A stretch of 64,000 bases of DNA from NCBI GenBank assembly GCA_965223125.1, contig OZ244984.1, forward strand, positions 3,224,001-3,288,000, read 5' to 3'. Positions 54,633-63,227 of this stretch are shown piece by piece; the stretch's first letter is position 1, and every line of letters starts with the position of its first letter. The position numbers and the translations under genes are program-made. The DNA is from Pacificispira sp965223125. Its GTDB lineage: Bacteria; Pseudomonadota; Alphaproteobacteria; UBA8366; Aestuariispiraceae. The notes beneath the pieces are model-generated. The model searched no databases. It was given only the letters and a program-made list of their open reading frames with translations, and was not told the DNA's origin.

Positions 54633-55596
54633 CGGCGTCCCTCCCGGACAGCACTTTTGCATATTGGTCGCGGTCGATATTGCCACCGGACAGGATCACC
54701 CCGACTTTGCGCCCGGACTGACGCTCCTGTTCCTGCCATAGTGCGGCAAGGGCGGCGGCACCCGCGCCCTCGGCGATATTGTGGGTGTCGTGATAGTACC
54801 AGCGCATCGCCTTCTCGATTTTCGGATCGCTAACCCGCAAAATCCTGTCTGCACCACCCTGGATGATCTCCAGCGCCTGTTCGACCGGCACGCGGCAGGC
54901 CATGCCGTCAGCCATGGTGTCGGCGCTGTTGGTGGAGACCGCGTGCCCGGCCTCGAAACTCAGTGCATAGCTGGGCGCACCTTCCGCGACGACACCAACC
55001 ACCTCGGTCTTCAGGCCCAGCGCATCGCGGGCGGAAATCACACCGCAGATGCCCGATCCCAGTCCGATTGGGACATAGACGGTCTCCAGGTCGGGTGCTG
55101 CACGGAACAATTCCATGGCATAGGTTCCCACGCCCCGCATCAGCAATTCATGGAAACTCGGCAGCATGTCCAGCCCGTCCGCTTCGGCAAGCGCTCTGGC
55201 ATGCTCGGCGGCGGCCTGGAAGTCATGGCCGTGTACGATCAGCCGTCCACCCTGGGCCTGCATCGCCGCATTCTTCTCGGCACTGTTACCTTCCGGTACA
55301 ACAATGGTGCAGGCGATCCCGAACCGCTGGCAGGCGGTGGCGATGGACTGACCGTGATTGCCGCGCGTGGCGGTAACAACTCCGCCACGTTTCCCGGATC
55401 CAGCACGGTCGCTGATATAGACAAGGCCACCGCGAATTTTGAACGCGCCGATGGGTGTATGGTTCTCATGCTTCACCCAGACCTCGCAGCCCAACCGCTG
55501 GGCCAGCAGCGGCCAGACATATTGCGGTGTGCCGGGAAAGATCGGATGTACGATATCGAAGGCGGCTTCCAGGTCGGCTTTGGTGGCGGTCGGCAT
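54622..55596 (-). CDS. PLP-dependent threonine/serine dehydratase-like protein
   Basis: 324 residues of the fold-type II family: PLP-Lys in HTPIGAFKIRGGLVYI, ATRGNHGQSIATACQRFG, and IGLGSGICGVISARDALGLK. It resembles catabolic threonine dehydratases and EutB-type hydroxyectoine dehydratases, with no regulatory ACT domain. First gene of the dehydratase-decarboxylase-PhzF-GNAT operon; GAGGA precedes the ATG. Confidence 0.9.
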   Translation of the reverse strand: MPTATKADLEAAFDIVHPIFPGTPQYVWPLLAQRLGCEVWVKHENHTPIGAFKIRGGLVYISDRAGSGKRGGVVTATRGNHGQSIATACQRFGIACTIVVPEGNSAEKNAAMQAQGGRLIVHGHDFQAAAEHARALAEADGLDMLPSFHELLMRGVGTYAMELFRAAPDLETVYVPIGLGSGICGVISARDALGLKTEVVGVVAEGAPSYALSFEAGHAVSTNSADTMADGMACRVPVEQALEIIQGGADRILRVSDPKIEKAMRWYYHDTHNIAEGAGAAALAALWQEQERQSGRKVGVILSGGNIDRDQYAKVLSGRDADAD

Positions 55597-55659
55597 GGTA
55601 GTCCTCGCATTCAGATGGTCTGGGCAGGGTCAGAGCAGGGATAGAATACCCGATTCACG

Positions 55660-55712
55660 AAACAAAGGGGTTCGGGCGACCCACCATCCGCGCTGTCAGA
55701 TGGGTCGCCCGA
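55660..55712 (-). terminator. Hairpin after the DUF1127 gene
   Basis: 12-bp perfect stem TCGGGCGACCCA (55672-55683) / TGGGTCGCCCGA (55701-55712), followed on the minus strand by ACCCCTTTGTTT. It separates the DUF1127 gene from the downstream dehydratase operon. Confidence 0.7.
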
Positions 55713-55740
55713 TCCCTGTTCTGGAAAGGTCAAAGGGGCC

Positions 55741-56031
55741 TCAGACCCGCCAGAACGACTTGTTTGCCTCTCTGTCCACCTGACGGCGGGTAAGGCCGAT
55801 ATCGCGCAGCATCCGGTCATCCATTTCCCGCAGGGCATGGCGCATTGTGGCGCGGCGTTGCCATCGGATCAGGGTATTCCAGACAAGAAGCAGTGCGGAT
55901 TTGACGGTGATACGGTGAATTTCACCGAAACCGACCTGTGCGGTATCAATCCGCGCTTCCGCCTGTTGCCCAGAACGCTCCGATCCCTTGGGGAACCCGA
56001 TCGATCCGGGCGAAAGTTTAATTGTATGCAT
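55741..56031 (-). CDS. DUF1127 domain-containing small protein
   Basis: 96 residues from MHTIKLSP; the C-terminal ending LREMDDRMLRDIGLTRRQVDREA is the DUF1127 motif, seen in small proteins linked to RNA and phosphate homeostasis. AAGGAGAG precedes the ATG, which is itself embedded in a 16-bp palindrome. It is divergent from the MocR gene. Confidence 0.85.
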   Translation of the reverse strand: MHTIKLSPGSIGFPKGSERSGQQAEARIDTAQVGFGEIHRITVKSALLLVWNTLIRWQRRATMRHALREMDDRMLRDIGLTRRQVDREANKSFWRV

Positions 56032-56036
56032 ACAAT
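56021..56036. promoter_or_regulatory. 16-bp perfect palindrome at the DUF1127 start
   Basis: ATTGTATGCATACAAT covers the start codon of the DUF1127 gene. Its ends read ATTGTA, close to the ATTGTC repeats further right. A translational or transcriptional operator is possible. Confidence 0.45.
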
Positions 56037-56073
56037 CTCTCCTTTTCACCCAGATGAGACGGTATTGTCTCGG

Positions 56074-56132
56074 TTCAATAAATAAATCCTTTCAATTGTC
56101 ACCGTCAATTGCTACATTGTCACCATGACAAT
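56074..56132. promoter_or_regulatory. Three ATTGTC repeats at 21-bp spacing before the MocR gene
   Basis: ATTGTC starts at 56074, 56095 and 56116, each exactly 21 bp (two helical turns) apart; the last two are extended to ATTGTCACC. The last copy and TGACAAT form an inverted repeat (56116-56132) containing the MocR ATG at 56125. MocR/GabR/PdxR proteins bind such direct repeats, so this is probably the regulator's own operator. Confidence 0.75.
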
Positions 56133-57570
56133 AAAGCAAGACATTTGGGTGCCTGACTTGTCCCGCCATGCTGGTCCAAAGTATCGGGCGGTGGCGGATG
56201 CCTTGGCTGTGGATATAAAGGCGGGTCGACTGAAACCCGGTGACCGCCTGCCGCCGCAGCGCGAACTGGCCTGGTCGCTGGGCGTCACGGTTGGAACCAT
56301 CACCCGCGCCTATCAGGAGGCGGAGCAGCGCGGTTTCGTTGGTGGGGAGGTTGGTCGCGGTACTTTCGTGCGCCCGCCAACGGAACATAACATGCCCCGC
56401 CGCGCGACCAGTGTTCCGTCCGACTGGTATGTCTTCGATCCACCCAACATCGCAGAAGATTCGAATGCCCCGATCTCCATGCAGTTCAATTTTCCTCCCG
56501 GCGATGTCGGGGTGGAGGAATTGCGCCACTCCCTGCTGACGCTGAGCACCGATCCATCGCTCAACCTGTTGCTCGGCTACCAGCAACCAACGGGGAATCA
56601 GATGCAGCGGGAGGCTGCGCGAATCTGGTTCGGGTTGCGCGGACTTGATGTCCCGCCGGATGAGGTCGTGATTTCCTCCGGCGCGCATAACGGCATTTTC
56701 GCCTGTCTTGCCGCTTTGTGCAGAACGGGTGGACGGGTCGCGACAGAACGGTTGGTCTATCCCGGACTGCGATCAATCGCCCGCCTGCTGGGACTCGAAC
56801 TCGTACCGGTGGATCTGGACGAGGAAGGGTTGTGCCCGGTCTCACTACGAACCGTTCTGGCGGCGGGCGGGGTGGATGCGATCTATTGCGTACCGACCTT
56901 GCAGAATCCGACCAATGCAACCCAGTCCGAGGCACGGCGTGATGCGCTGGCTGCCCTGGTTCGTGAATTCGACGTGCCGATGGTGGAGGATGATCTGTTC
57001 GGCATGCTGCCCACTGAGGCACCAAGCCCCCTGAGTGCGCGCTTGCCGGATCACGGCTATTGCGTGACGTCATTGTCAAAGTCGCTGTCGCCTGGATTGC
57101 GGGTCGGCTTCGTGCGGTGTCCGGCGAAATCCCGCGATGCCGTTGCCGCCGCTGTACGGGCGACGACCTGGATGGCATCCCCCCTGACGACAGAGATTGC
57201 GTCACGCTGGATTCTGGATGGCAGCGCACAGGCGATCCTGGCACGGCGGCGCGGTCTGGAGGCCGCACGCCGGGCAGTAGCAGCAAAGATATTCGACGGC
57301 CTGGAATACGATATGCCGGACGGGTCTTTGCATGCCTGGCTGCATCTGCCAGACCCCTGGCATGCCAGTCAATTCGTTGCCGCAGCGAAAGAGGAAGGGG
57401 TGACCCTGTCCGCAGCGCACGCCTTTTCCATCGGCCGCGCCCGCCCGCCCTTCGCAGTCCGGGTCTGCCTGGGGCCACCGCGAACCGAGGAACGGTTGGA
57501 ACAGGGATTGCACATATTGCGGGGAATCCTCGACAATCGTGATCCCAGCCAGGATTCAGGGGTCATGTGA
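56125..57570 (+). CDS. MocR-family regulator (GntR HTH + aminotransferase-like domain)
   Basis: 481 residues: winged HTH (about 15-85: LKPGDRLPPQRELAWSLGVTVGTITRAYQEAE) joined to a fold-type I PLP domain with Asn/Asp pocket (CVPTLQNPTNATQS; MVEDDLFGML) and PLP-Lys in SLSKSLSPGLRVGFV. Such proteins sense amines or PLP and control adjacent genes, so the dehydratase-decarboxylase operon is the obvious candidate target. The stop abuts the chrA stop. Confidence 0.93.
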   Translation: MTIKQDIWVPDLSRHAGPKYRAVADALAVDIKAGRLKPGDRLPPQRELAWSLGVTVGTITRAYQEAEQRGFVGGEVGRGTFVRPPTEHNMPRRATSVPSDWYVFDPPNIAEDSNAPISMQFNFPPGDVGVEELRHSLLTLSTDPSLNLLLGYQQPTGNQMQREAARIWFGLRGLDVPPDEVVISSGAHNGIFACLAALCRTGGRVATERLVYPGLRSIARLLGLELVPVDLDEEGLCPVSLRTVLAAGGVDAIYCVPTLQNPTNATQSEARRDALAALVREFDVPMVEDDLFGMLPTEAPSPLSARLPDHGYCVTSLSKSLSPGLRVGFVRCPAKSRDAVAAAVRATTWMASPLTTEIASRWILDGSAQAILARRRGLEAARRAVAAKIFDGLEYDMPDGSLHAWLHLPDPWHASQFVAAAKEEGVTLSAAHAFSIGRARPPFAVRVCLGPPRTEERLEQGLHILRGILDNRDPSQDSGVM

Positions 57571-58770
57571 TCAGAGCAATAGTGCCCCGATCAGTCCGGC
57601 TGCCGGAACGACGGCCCAGACTGGAATTTTCCAGTAGGTAAGCGCAATCAAACAGGTCGCGGCCAGAATCAGGTCCGGTGCGGCGGTGATGCCCTGCAGG
57701 AAAACCGGGTCATACAGCGCAGCGGCCAGCAGGCCGACGACCGACGCCCCCACTGCCGCCATGCCGCGCCGTGCCAGGGGACTTTCCGACATCCGTGCCC
57801 AGTAGGGCAGGGAACCGATGATCAGCAGGGCGCTCGACAGAAATATCGCGACCAGTGCAATAACTGCTCCGCCAATGCCACCCGGACCGATTTCCGCCAA
57901 TGCGCCGAGATGGGCGGCGATGCTGAACAGCGGACCAGGCATGACCTGCGCGCCCCCGTATCCCGCCAGGAAGGCATCCTTGTCGATCAATCCCGGCTCC
58001 ACCAGTTCCCCCTGAAGCAACGGCAGCACGACATGCCCACCGCCGAAGACCAGCGCACCGGAACGATAGAACCCATCAATCAGGGCAATCGTGCCATCAG
58101 GAATCGCCTGACTGAGCAGCGGCAGCCCGATCAGCAGCACGAAAAAGGCGATGAGGCAGCCAACGGAAACCGTGTGCGTAACGCTGATTGTCAATCCGCC
58201 AGCCTTCTCGTCCAATACCCCGGCAGGCAGGATTGGCAACAGCATCCCGGCCATTCCGGCCAGTATGATGGCTACTGCCTGGGACCACGCCCCCGGCAGT
58301 AGTAAGGCGATGGCGGCGGCGCAAAGCGCGATGCTGGCGCGGGAGGCATCCGGCGTCAGTCCTTTAGCCATTCCCCAGAGCGCCTGGGCGACGATGGCGA
58401 CGACGGCAGCCTTCACACCGGAGATCCATGATGCACCTTCAAGAAATCCGGCATGATCCAGGCCGATGGCAAATCCCGCCATTAGAATGGCGGAGGGGAG
58501 GGTGAAGCCCAGCCATGCGGCGATGAGACCGGGCACCCCGCCCCGCATCAATCCCAGACCCATACCGACCTGACTGGAGGCGGGACCGGGCAGGAACTGT
58601 GACAGGGCAACCAGGTCGGAAAAATCCCTGTCCGACAGCCATGCCTTCTGTTCCACGAAAACCGTGCGGAAGATGCCGATATGCGCGACCGGTCCGCCGA
58701 AGCTGGTGAGACCAAGTTTAAGGAAGATCAGGAAAATGTCGGGGAGGCTCAAACGATCCGAATTGCTCAT
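57571..58770 (-). CDS. chrA: Chromate transporter ChrA
   Basis: 399 residues, two homologous CHR halves. Motifs: FLKLGLTSFGGPVAHIGIF and SQFLPGPASSQVGMGLGL in the first half; FGGGHVVLPLLQ and GAQVMPGPLFSIAAHLGA in the second. Full-length (two-domain) ChrA, which exports chromate or transports sulfate-like anions. Convergent with the MocR gene with no gap. Confidence 0.93.
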   Translation of the reverse strand: MSNSDRLSLPDIFLIFLKLGLTSFGGPVAHIGIFRTVFVEQKAWLSDRDFSDLVALSQFLPGPASSQVGMGLGLMRGGVPGLIAAWLGFTLPSAILMAGFAIGLDHAGFLEGASWISGVKAAVVAIVAQALWGMAKGLTPDASRASIALCAAAIALLLPGAWSQAVAIILAGMAGMLLPILPAGVLDEKAGGLTISVTHTVSVGCLIAFFVLLIGLPLLSQAIPDGTIALIDGFYRSGALVFGGGHVVLPLLQGELVEPGLIDKDAFLAGYGGAQVMPGPLFSIAAHLGALAEIGPGGIGGAVIALVAIFLSSALLIIGSLPYWARMSESPLARRGMAAVGASVVGLLAAALYDPVFLQGITAAPDLILAATCLIALTYWKIPVWAVVPAAGLIGALLL

Positions 58771-58857
58771 GGTCCGGGACTGTATCCTGCCATTGTTACA
58801 GTCATACTTCTCAATTCTCTCTTGTCAGCGGGCGGAGGATACATCACTTAAGATCGT

Positions 58858-59763
58858 ATGAACAACAGCAGCACCGAAAAGCAGCCGTCCCGTCTTACCG
58901 ATGGGTTTCTCAACCGCCTGCCCTGGATATCCGGGGGGGCACCGGTTGTGGGAGTGATCCGCCTTGCGGGCGTGATCGGACAGGCTGGCGTCGGGCGTCG
59001 CGGATTGACGCTGGAAACCCTGGCCCCGGCCATTGAACGGGCTTTCTCTCTCAAGCGCCTTGTCGCGGTGGCTCTGGAGGTCAATTCGCCTGGCGGGTCT
59101 CCGGTACAGAGCGATCTCATCGCGGGGCGTATTCGTGCCCTTGCTGATGAGAAGAAGGTTCCTGTTTATGCCTTCTGCGAAGATGCAGCTGCGTCTGGTG
59201 GCTATTGGCTGGCTTGTGCAGCGGATGAAATCCATGCCATGCCGGGTGCGATTGTCGGCTCCATCGGCGTCGTCTCCGCCGGCTTCGGTTTCGTGCAGGC
59301 AATCGAGAAACTGGGCGTCGAGCGTCGTGTCCACACCGCCGGCAAGGCAAAGGCCATCCTGGACCCGTTCCGCCCGGAAAAGCCCGAGGATATCAAGGTT
59401 CTGAAACGCATCCAGGCTGACCTGCACGATCAGTTCACCGGCTGGGTGACGGCCCGGCGTGGTGAGAAACTGGATGCATCCGCCGATCTGTTTACCGGGG
59501 CGTTCTGGACCGGTCGGGAAGCGCTTGCTCTGGGCCTCGTTGACGGGCTGGGCGATATCAGGACAATCCTGCGTGCGAAATACGGGGAGAAGGTTGTCCT
59601 TCGTCCAACAGTGCGCCCGAAATCCCGGTTGCAGAAGTTGCTTGGCATGGGGGCGATGGCAGGGTCTGGTGGAAGTCTCGGGGGGGATGCCGCAGTGGCT
59701 GCTGTAGATACAGCGCTGGCGCGTCTGGAGGAACAGTCCTACTGGCAACGCCTCGGACTGTAA
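58858..59763 (+). CDS. S49 family peptidase (SppA/SohB-like)
   Basis: 301 residues. Serine in EDAAASGGYWLACAADEI and Lys in the AGKAKAILDPFRP region fit the Ser-Lys dyad of S49 peptidases; EVNSPGGSPVQSD is the clan signature. There is no N-terminal membrane anchor, unlike SppA of E. coli. It may degrade membrane or signal peptide remnants. Followed by the PP0621-like gene 37 nt later. Confidence 0.88.
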   Translation: MNNSSTEKQPSRLTDGFLNRLPWISGGAPVVGVIRLAGVIGQAGVGRRGLTLETLAPAIERAFSLKRLVAVALEVNSPGGSPVQSDLIAGRIRALADEKKVPVYAFCEDAAASGGYWLACAADEIHAMPGAIVGSIGVVSAGFGFVQAIEKLGVERRVHTAGKAKAILDPFRPEKPEDIKVLKRIQADLHDQFTGWVTARRGEKLDASADLFTGAFWTGREALALGLVDGLGDIRTILRAKYGEKVVLRPTVRPKSRLQKLLGMGAMAGSGGSLGGDAAVAAVDTALARLEEQSYWQRLGL

Positions 59764-59800
59764 TCTTGACCGCCGGTACACGGCTGCTTACACAGACAGC

Positions 59801-60070
59801 ATGTTTCTGAAAATCCTCCTTCTCGTCGCCGTCATCGCCGCCGTATGGTTCGGTTTCCGCCATCTTGAGCGCCGCAACCGCATCGCGGGGGGCTCCCGTC
59901 GCCCGGTGGAACGGAGCTTCACAGAGCGGTTGAAGAAATCCATGCGCGGCAAGACCGGTGCATCATCGGACCCCAGGGACATTGAAGACACGGAATCCTG
60001 TCCGACCTGCAAGGCCTATGTATCCGTCACCGGAATTTCCAATTGCGGTAAACCGAACTGTCCGTACTGA
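59801..60070 (+). CDS. PP0621-like small membrane protein with zinc-ribbon-like end
   Basis: 89 residues: one N-terminal helix (FLKILLLVAVIAAVWFGFRH), a basic middle and a C-terminal CPTCKAYVSVTGISNCGKPNC, which has four cysteines able to bind zinc. The layout fits the PP0621 family of unknown function, with the metal site on the cytoplasmic side. Confidence 0.8.
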   Translation: MFLKILLLVAVIAAVWFGFRHLERRNRIAGGSRRPVERSFTERLKKSMRGKTGASSDPRDIEDTESCPTCKAYVSVTGISNCGKPNCPY

Positions 60071-60136
60071 CATCATCCGCGCGCTCCGCGCGTTGAGATT
60101 TCCTATTTCGGCGGAAAGTGCTATGCGAGCGCCGCT

Positions 60137-62056
60137 ATGCTGAGAATCGACGATATCACCTATCGCGTTGCCGGACGCACCTTGCTGGACGGGGCGTCGG
60201 CGACTGTGCCCGATGGACACCGGGTCGGCCTTGTCGGAGCCAACGGGACCGGCAAGACAACCCTGCTGCGCCTGATCGCGGGGGATATGGCGCTGGATGG
60301 CGGCAGCATAGAGACCGGCACCCGCGACAGCATCGGCACCGTTGCTCAGGAAGCCCCGGACGGCACCCGCACCCCGTTGCAGACGGTCATCAAGTCCTAT
60401 GCCGAACTGGCGGATCTGATGGAGGCAGCGGCAAACGGGTCCGACCGCCCGGATATCGGTGAGATACACGCCCGGCTGATCGATCTGGACGGCCATCGCG
60501 CAGAGGCGCGCGCTGCCCGCATCCTTGCCGGTCTGGGATTCGATGAGGCAGCGCAGAACCGGACCCTTGATACTTTCTCCGGCGGTTGGCGGATGCGCGT
60601 CGCGCTGGCCTGCGCGCTGTTCCGGGAGCCGGATATTCTGCTGCTGGACGAACCAACGAACCATCTCGACCTGGAAGCGGCGCTGTGGCTGGAGAGCTAT
60701 CTGGCCCGCTATCCGCGCACACTGATCATCGTCAGCCATGACCGCGCCTTCCTGAACCGAATCCCGACCGCGATCCTGCATCTGGAGGGGGGGCGGCTGA
60801 CGCTCTATACCGGCGGTTATGACCGGTTTGAGCGCACGCGGGCGGAGAACCAGGCGCGGCAATCGGCACTTTATGCGAAACAGCAGGATCAGCGTCGCCA
60901 TATCCAGTCCTTCGTCGACCGCTTCCGCTACAAGGCTTCCAAGGCGCGTCAGGCCCAGTCCAGGCTGAAGATGCTGGAGCGGATGGAGCCCATCGCGGCG
61001 GTCACCGACGATCCCAACATCCTGTTCGTCCTGCCGAAACCCGACGTATTGCCACCGCCGATGATCACGCTGGAGAATGTCGCGGCGGGCTATGATCCGG
61101 AAAACCCGATCCTCAAACGCCTCAACCTGCGCATCGACATGGACGACCGCATCGCCCTGCTGGGGGCGAACGGCAACGGCAAGACGACGCTGCTGCGCCT
61201 GCTGGCCGACCGGTTGAAGGTCGCATCCGGCAGCCTGCGCCGGTCGTCCAAACTGGAGGTTGGATATTTCGCCCAGAACCAGTTGGAAGAACTGTCCCCC
61301 ACCCGAACCCCGGTCGAGGAATTGCAGGCGCTGGAACCGCTGGCGGTGGAACAGAAGCTGCGCACCCATCTGGGTCGGTTTGGCTTCCCCCAGGGCAAGG
61401 CGGATACGAAGATCGGTGATCTGTCCGGTGGTGAGAAGGCGCGGGTTGCGCTGGCGGTGATCTGTCGCCGCCGCCCGCAACTGCTGCTCTTGGATGAACC
61501 GACGAACCATCTTGACATCGATTCCAGACAGGCCCTGATTCAGGCGCTTGCGGAATACGAGGGCGCGGTCATCATCGTCAGCCATGACATGCATCTGGTG
61601 GAAGCGACGGCGGACCGCCTGCTGCTGGTCGAGGGCGGTACTGTGACGCCCTTCGACGGCGATGTCAGCGACTATCGCCGCCATCTGCTGGATCAACGCC
61701 GGGTGCGGGACGAGAAACCCGTCTCCCTGTCAGATACGACGACCTCCTCCAGCGAACGGTCGGAGGAGCGCAAATCCGACCGCCGCAGCCGTGCGGACGC
61801 CCGTGCCAAGCTGGCCCCCCTGAAAAAGGCGGCAGATGGGCTGGAAGTGCAGTTGGAAAAGCTGGTTGCCGCACGGGCGAAGATTGACGAGCGGTTGGCT
61901 GATCCCCGGACCTATGACGGCGACCCGGCAGATCTGGCCGACCTGACTCGTATGGCGGGCGATCTCGACCGCGCCATCGCCAAGACGGAGGATGCCTGGC
62001 TGCAGGCGCAGGACGCATTGGAGCGGGCGAGCTTGCAATCGGAATCGGCGGCATGA
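60137..62056 (+). CDS. ABC-F family ATP-binding protein
   Basis: 639 residues, two ABC domains in one chain with no membrane part: Walker A GANGTGKTTLL and GANGNGKTTLL, signatures LDTFSGGWRMRVAL and LSGGEKARVAL, Walker B LLLDEPTNHLD in both halves, and a linker (YKASKARQAQSRLK). The C-terminal coiled coil (about 560-639) resembles Uup/YheS-type proteins. ABC-F proteins act on the ribosome E site. It ends just before the CoA-transferase gene. Confidence 0.93.
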   Translation: MLRIDDITYRVAGRTLLDGASATVPDGHRVGLVGANGTGKTTLLRLIAGDMALDGGSIETGTRDSIGTVAQEAPDGTRTPLQTVIKSYAELADLMEAAANGSDRPDIGEIHARLIDLDGHRAEARAARILAGLGFDEAAQNRTLDTFSGGWRMRVALACALFREPDILLLDEPTNHLDLEAALWLESYLARYPRTLIIVSHDRAFLNRIPTAILHLEGGRLTLYTGGYDRFERTRAENQARQSALYAKQQDQRRHIQSFVDRFRYKASKARQAQSRLKMLERMEPIAAVTDDPNILFVLPKPDVLPPPMITLENVAAGYDPENPILKRLNLRIDMDDRIALLGANGNGKTTLLRLLADRLKVASGSLRRSSKLEVGYFAQNQLEELSPTRTPVEELQALEPLAVEQKLRTHLGRFGFPQGKADTKIGDLSGGEKARVALAVICRRRPQLLLLDEPTNHLDIDSRQALIQALAEYEGAVIIVSHDMHLVEATADRLLLVEGGTVTPFDGDVSDYRRHLLDQRRVRDEKPVSLSDTTTSSSERSEERKSDRRSRADARAKLAPLKKAADGLEVQLEKLVAARAKIDERLADPRTYDGDPADLADLTRMAGDLDRAIAKTEDAWLQAQDALERASLQSESAA

Positions 62057-62069
62057 AGGCCCTGGTGAC

Positions 62070-63197
62070 ATGAAGGCGCTGGACGGGGTTCTCGTCGTCT
62101 CCATCGAACAGGCGGTGGCCGCTCCCTATTGCGCCTCGCGTCTCGCCGATGCCGGGGCGCGGGTGATTAAGATCGAACGCCCGGAAGGTGATTTCGCCCG
62201 TCGCTACGATACCTTGGCGAAAGGGGAGAGCGCCTATTTCGTCTGGCTCAACCGGGGTAAGGAATCCTGCGCCCTCGACATCAAGCAGGCCGAGAATGCA
62301 GCGCTGCTCCAGGCGATGATCGCGAAGGCCGATATCGTGATCCAGAACCTCGCTCCTGGCGCGGCGGAACGGGCAGGGTTCGGGTCGAAGGCGCTGCGTC
62401 AGGCGCGCCCGGAGCTGATCTGCGTCGATATCTCCGGCTATGGCCAGACCGGGCCCTATCGCGACATGAAGGCCTATGATCTGCTGGTCCAGGCGGAGAC
62501 CGGCCTGTGTTCCATCACCGGAACGCCGGAAGCACCGGGGCGCGTCGGCGTTTCCGTCTGCGACGTGGCCTGCGGCATGTATGCCTGTCAGGCGGTGCTG
62601 GAGGCGCTGATCCTGCGCGGGCGCACCGGTGAGGGCCGTACCATTGAGGTTTCCCTGTTCGACGGCATGGCCGACTGGATGACTGTCCCCTTCCTGCAAT
62701 ACACCTATGGCGACGTGACGCCCGAACGGGTCGGGCTCAACCACCCGACCATCGCCCCTTATGGGGCCTATCCCTGCGGTGACGGCATCCCAGTCCTGTT
62801 CTCGATCCAGAATGAGCGCGAATGGCAACGGCTCTGTGCCGAGGTACTGGACATGCCCGCCCTCGCCAGCGATCCCCGGTTCTCCGATAATACGCGCCGC
62901 GTGCAGAACAGGGCAGCGTTGAATGCAGAGATCGGCAGGGTCTTCACCACCGCCCCGGCCGCCCAGATCGCCACCCGTCTGACCGCAGCCCGCATCGCTT
63001 ATGGCATGCTGAACGACATGGCCGGCCTCGCAGCCCACCCCCAACTCCGCCGCCGCCCGGTCATCCTGCCTGATGGCGACACGCTCGACCTCATAGCCCC
63101 ACCAGCCTCCTGGGATGAACAAGACCAGTATTTTGCAAAGGTCCCGGCTATCGGGGAGCACACCGATGCGTTGAGGGCGGAGTTTTCTGGGACGTAG
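62070..63197 (+). CDS. CaiB/BaiF family (type III) CoA-transferase
   Basis: 375 residues: MKALDGVLVVSIEQAVAAPY, GARVIKIERPEGDFAR, and the CoA-site VDISGYGQTGPYRDMKAYDLL region; the catalytic Asp is probably in YDLLVQAETG. It moves CoA between carboxylic acids. The substrate is unknown. The start is 13 nt after the ABC-F stop. Confidence 0.9.
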   Translation: MKALDGVLVVSIEQAVAAPYCASRLADAGARVIKIERPEGDFARRYDTLAKGESAYFVWLNRGKESCALDIKQAENAALLQAMIAKADIVIQNLAPGAAERAGFGSKALRQARPELICVDISGYGQTGPYRDMKAYDLLVQAETGLCSITGTPEAPGRVGVSVCDVACGMYACQAVLEALILRGRTGEGRTIEVSLFDGMADWMTVPFLQYTYGDVTPERVGLNHPTIAPYGAYPCGDGIPVLFSIQNEREWQRLCAEVLDMPALASDPRFSDNTRRVQNRAALNAEIGRVFTTAPAAQIATRLTAARIAYGMLNDMAGLAAHPQLRRRPVILPDGDTLDLIAPPASWDEQDQYFAKVPAIGEHTDALRAEFSGT

Positions 63198-63227
63198 TTT
63201 TTTTGATCGGGCTTGCTCCGGGCAGGC

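Noticed and set aside
53502..54833. A 443-codon open frame on the plus strand opposite the decarboxylase
   Set aside because: It is antisense to a well-supported PLP decarboxylase with conserved motifs; its translation has no recognisable domains and reflects GC-rich codon use.
59963..61696. A 577-codon open frame on the minus strand opposite the ABC-F gene
   Set aside because: It covers the ABC-F coding frame with clear Walker motifs; no family signature or ribosome site.
61665..63161. A 498-codon open frame on the minus strand opposite the CoA-transferase
   Set aside because: Antisense shadow of a CaiB/BaiF gene; no recognisable motifs.
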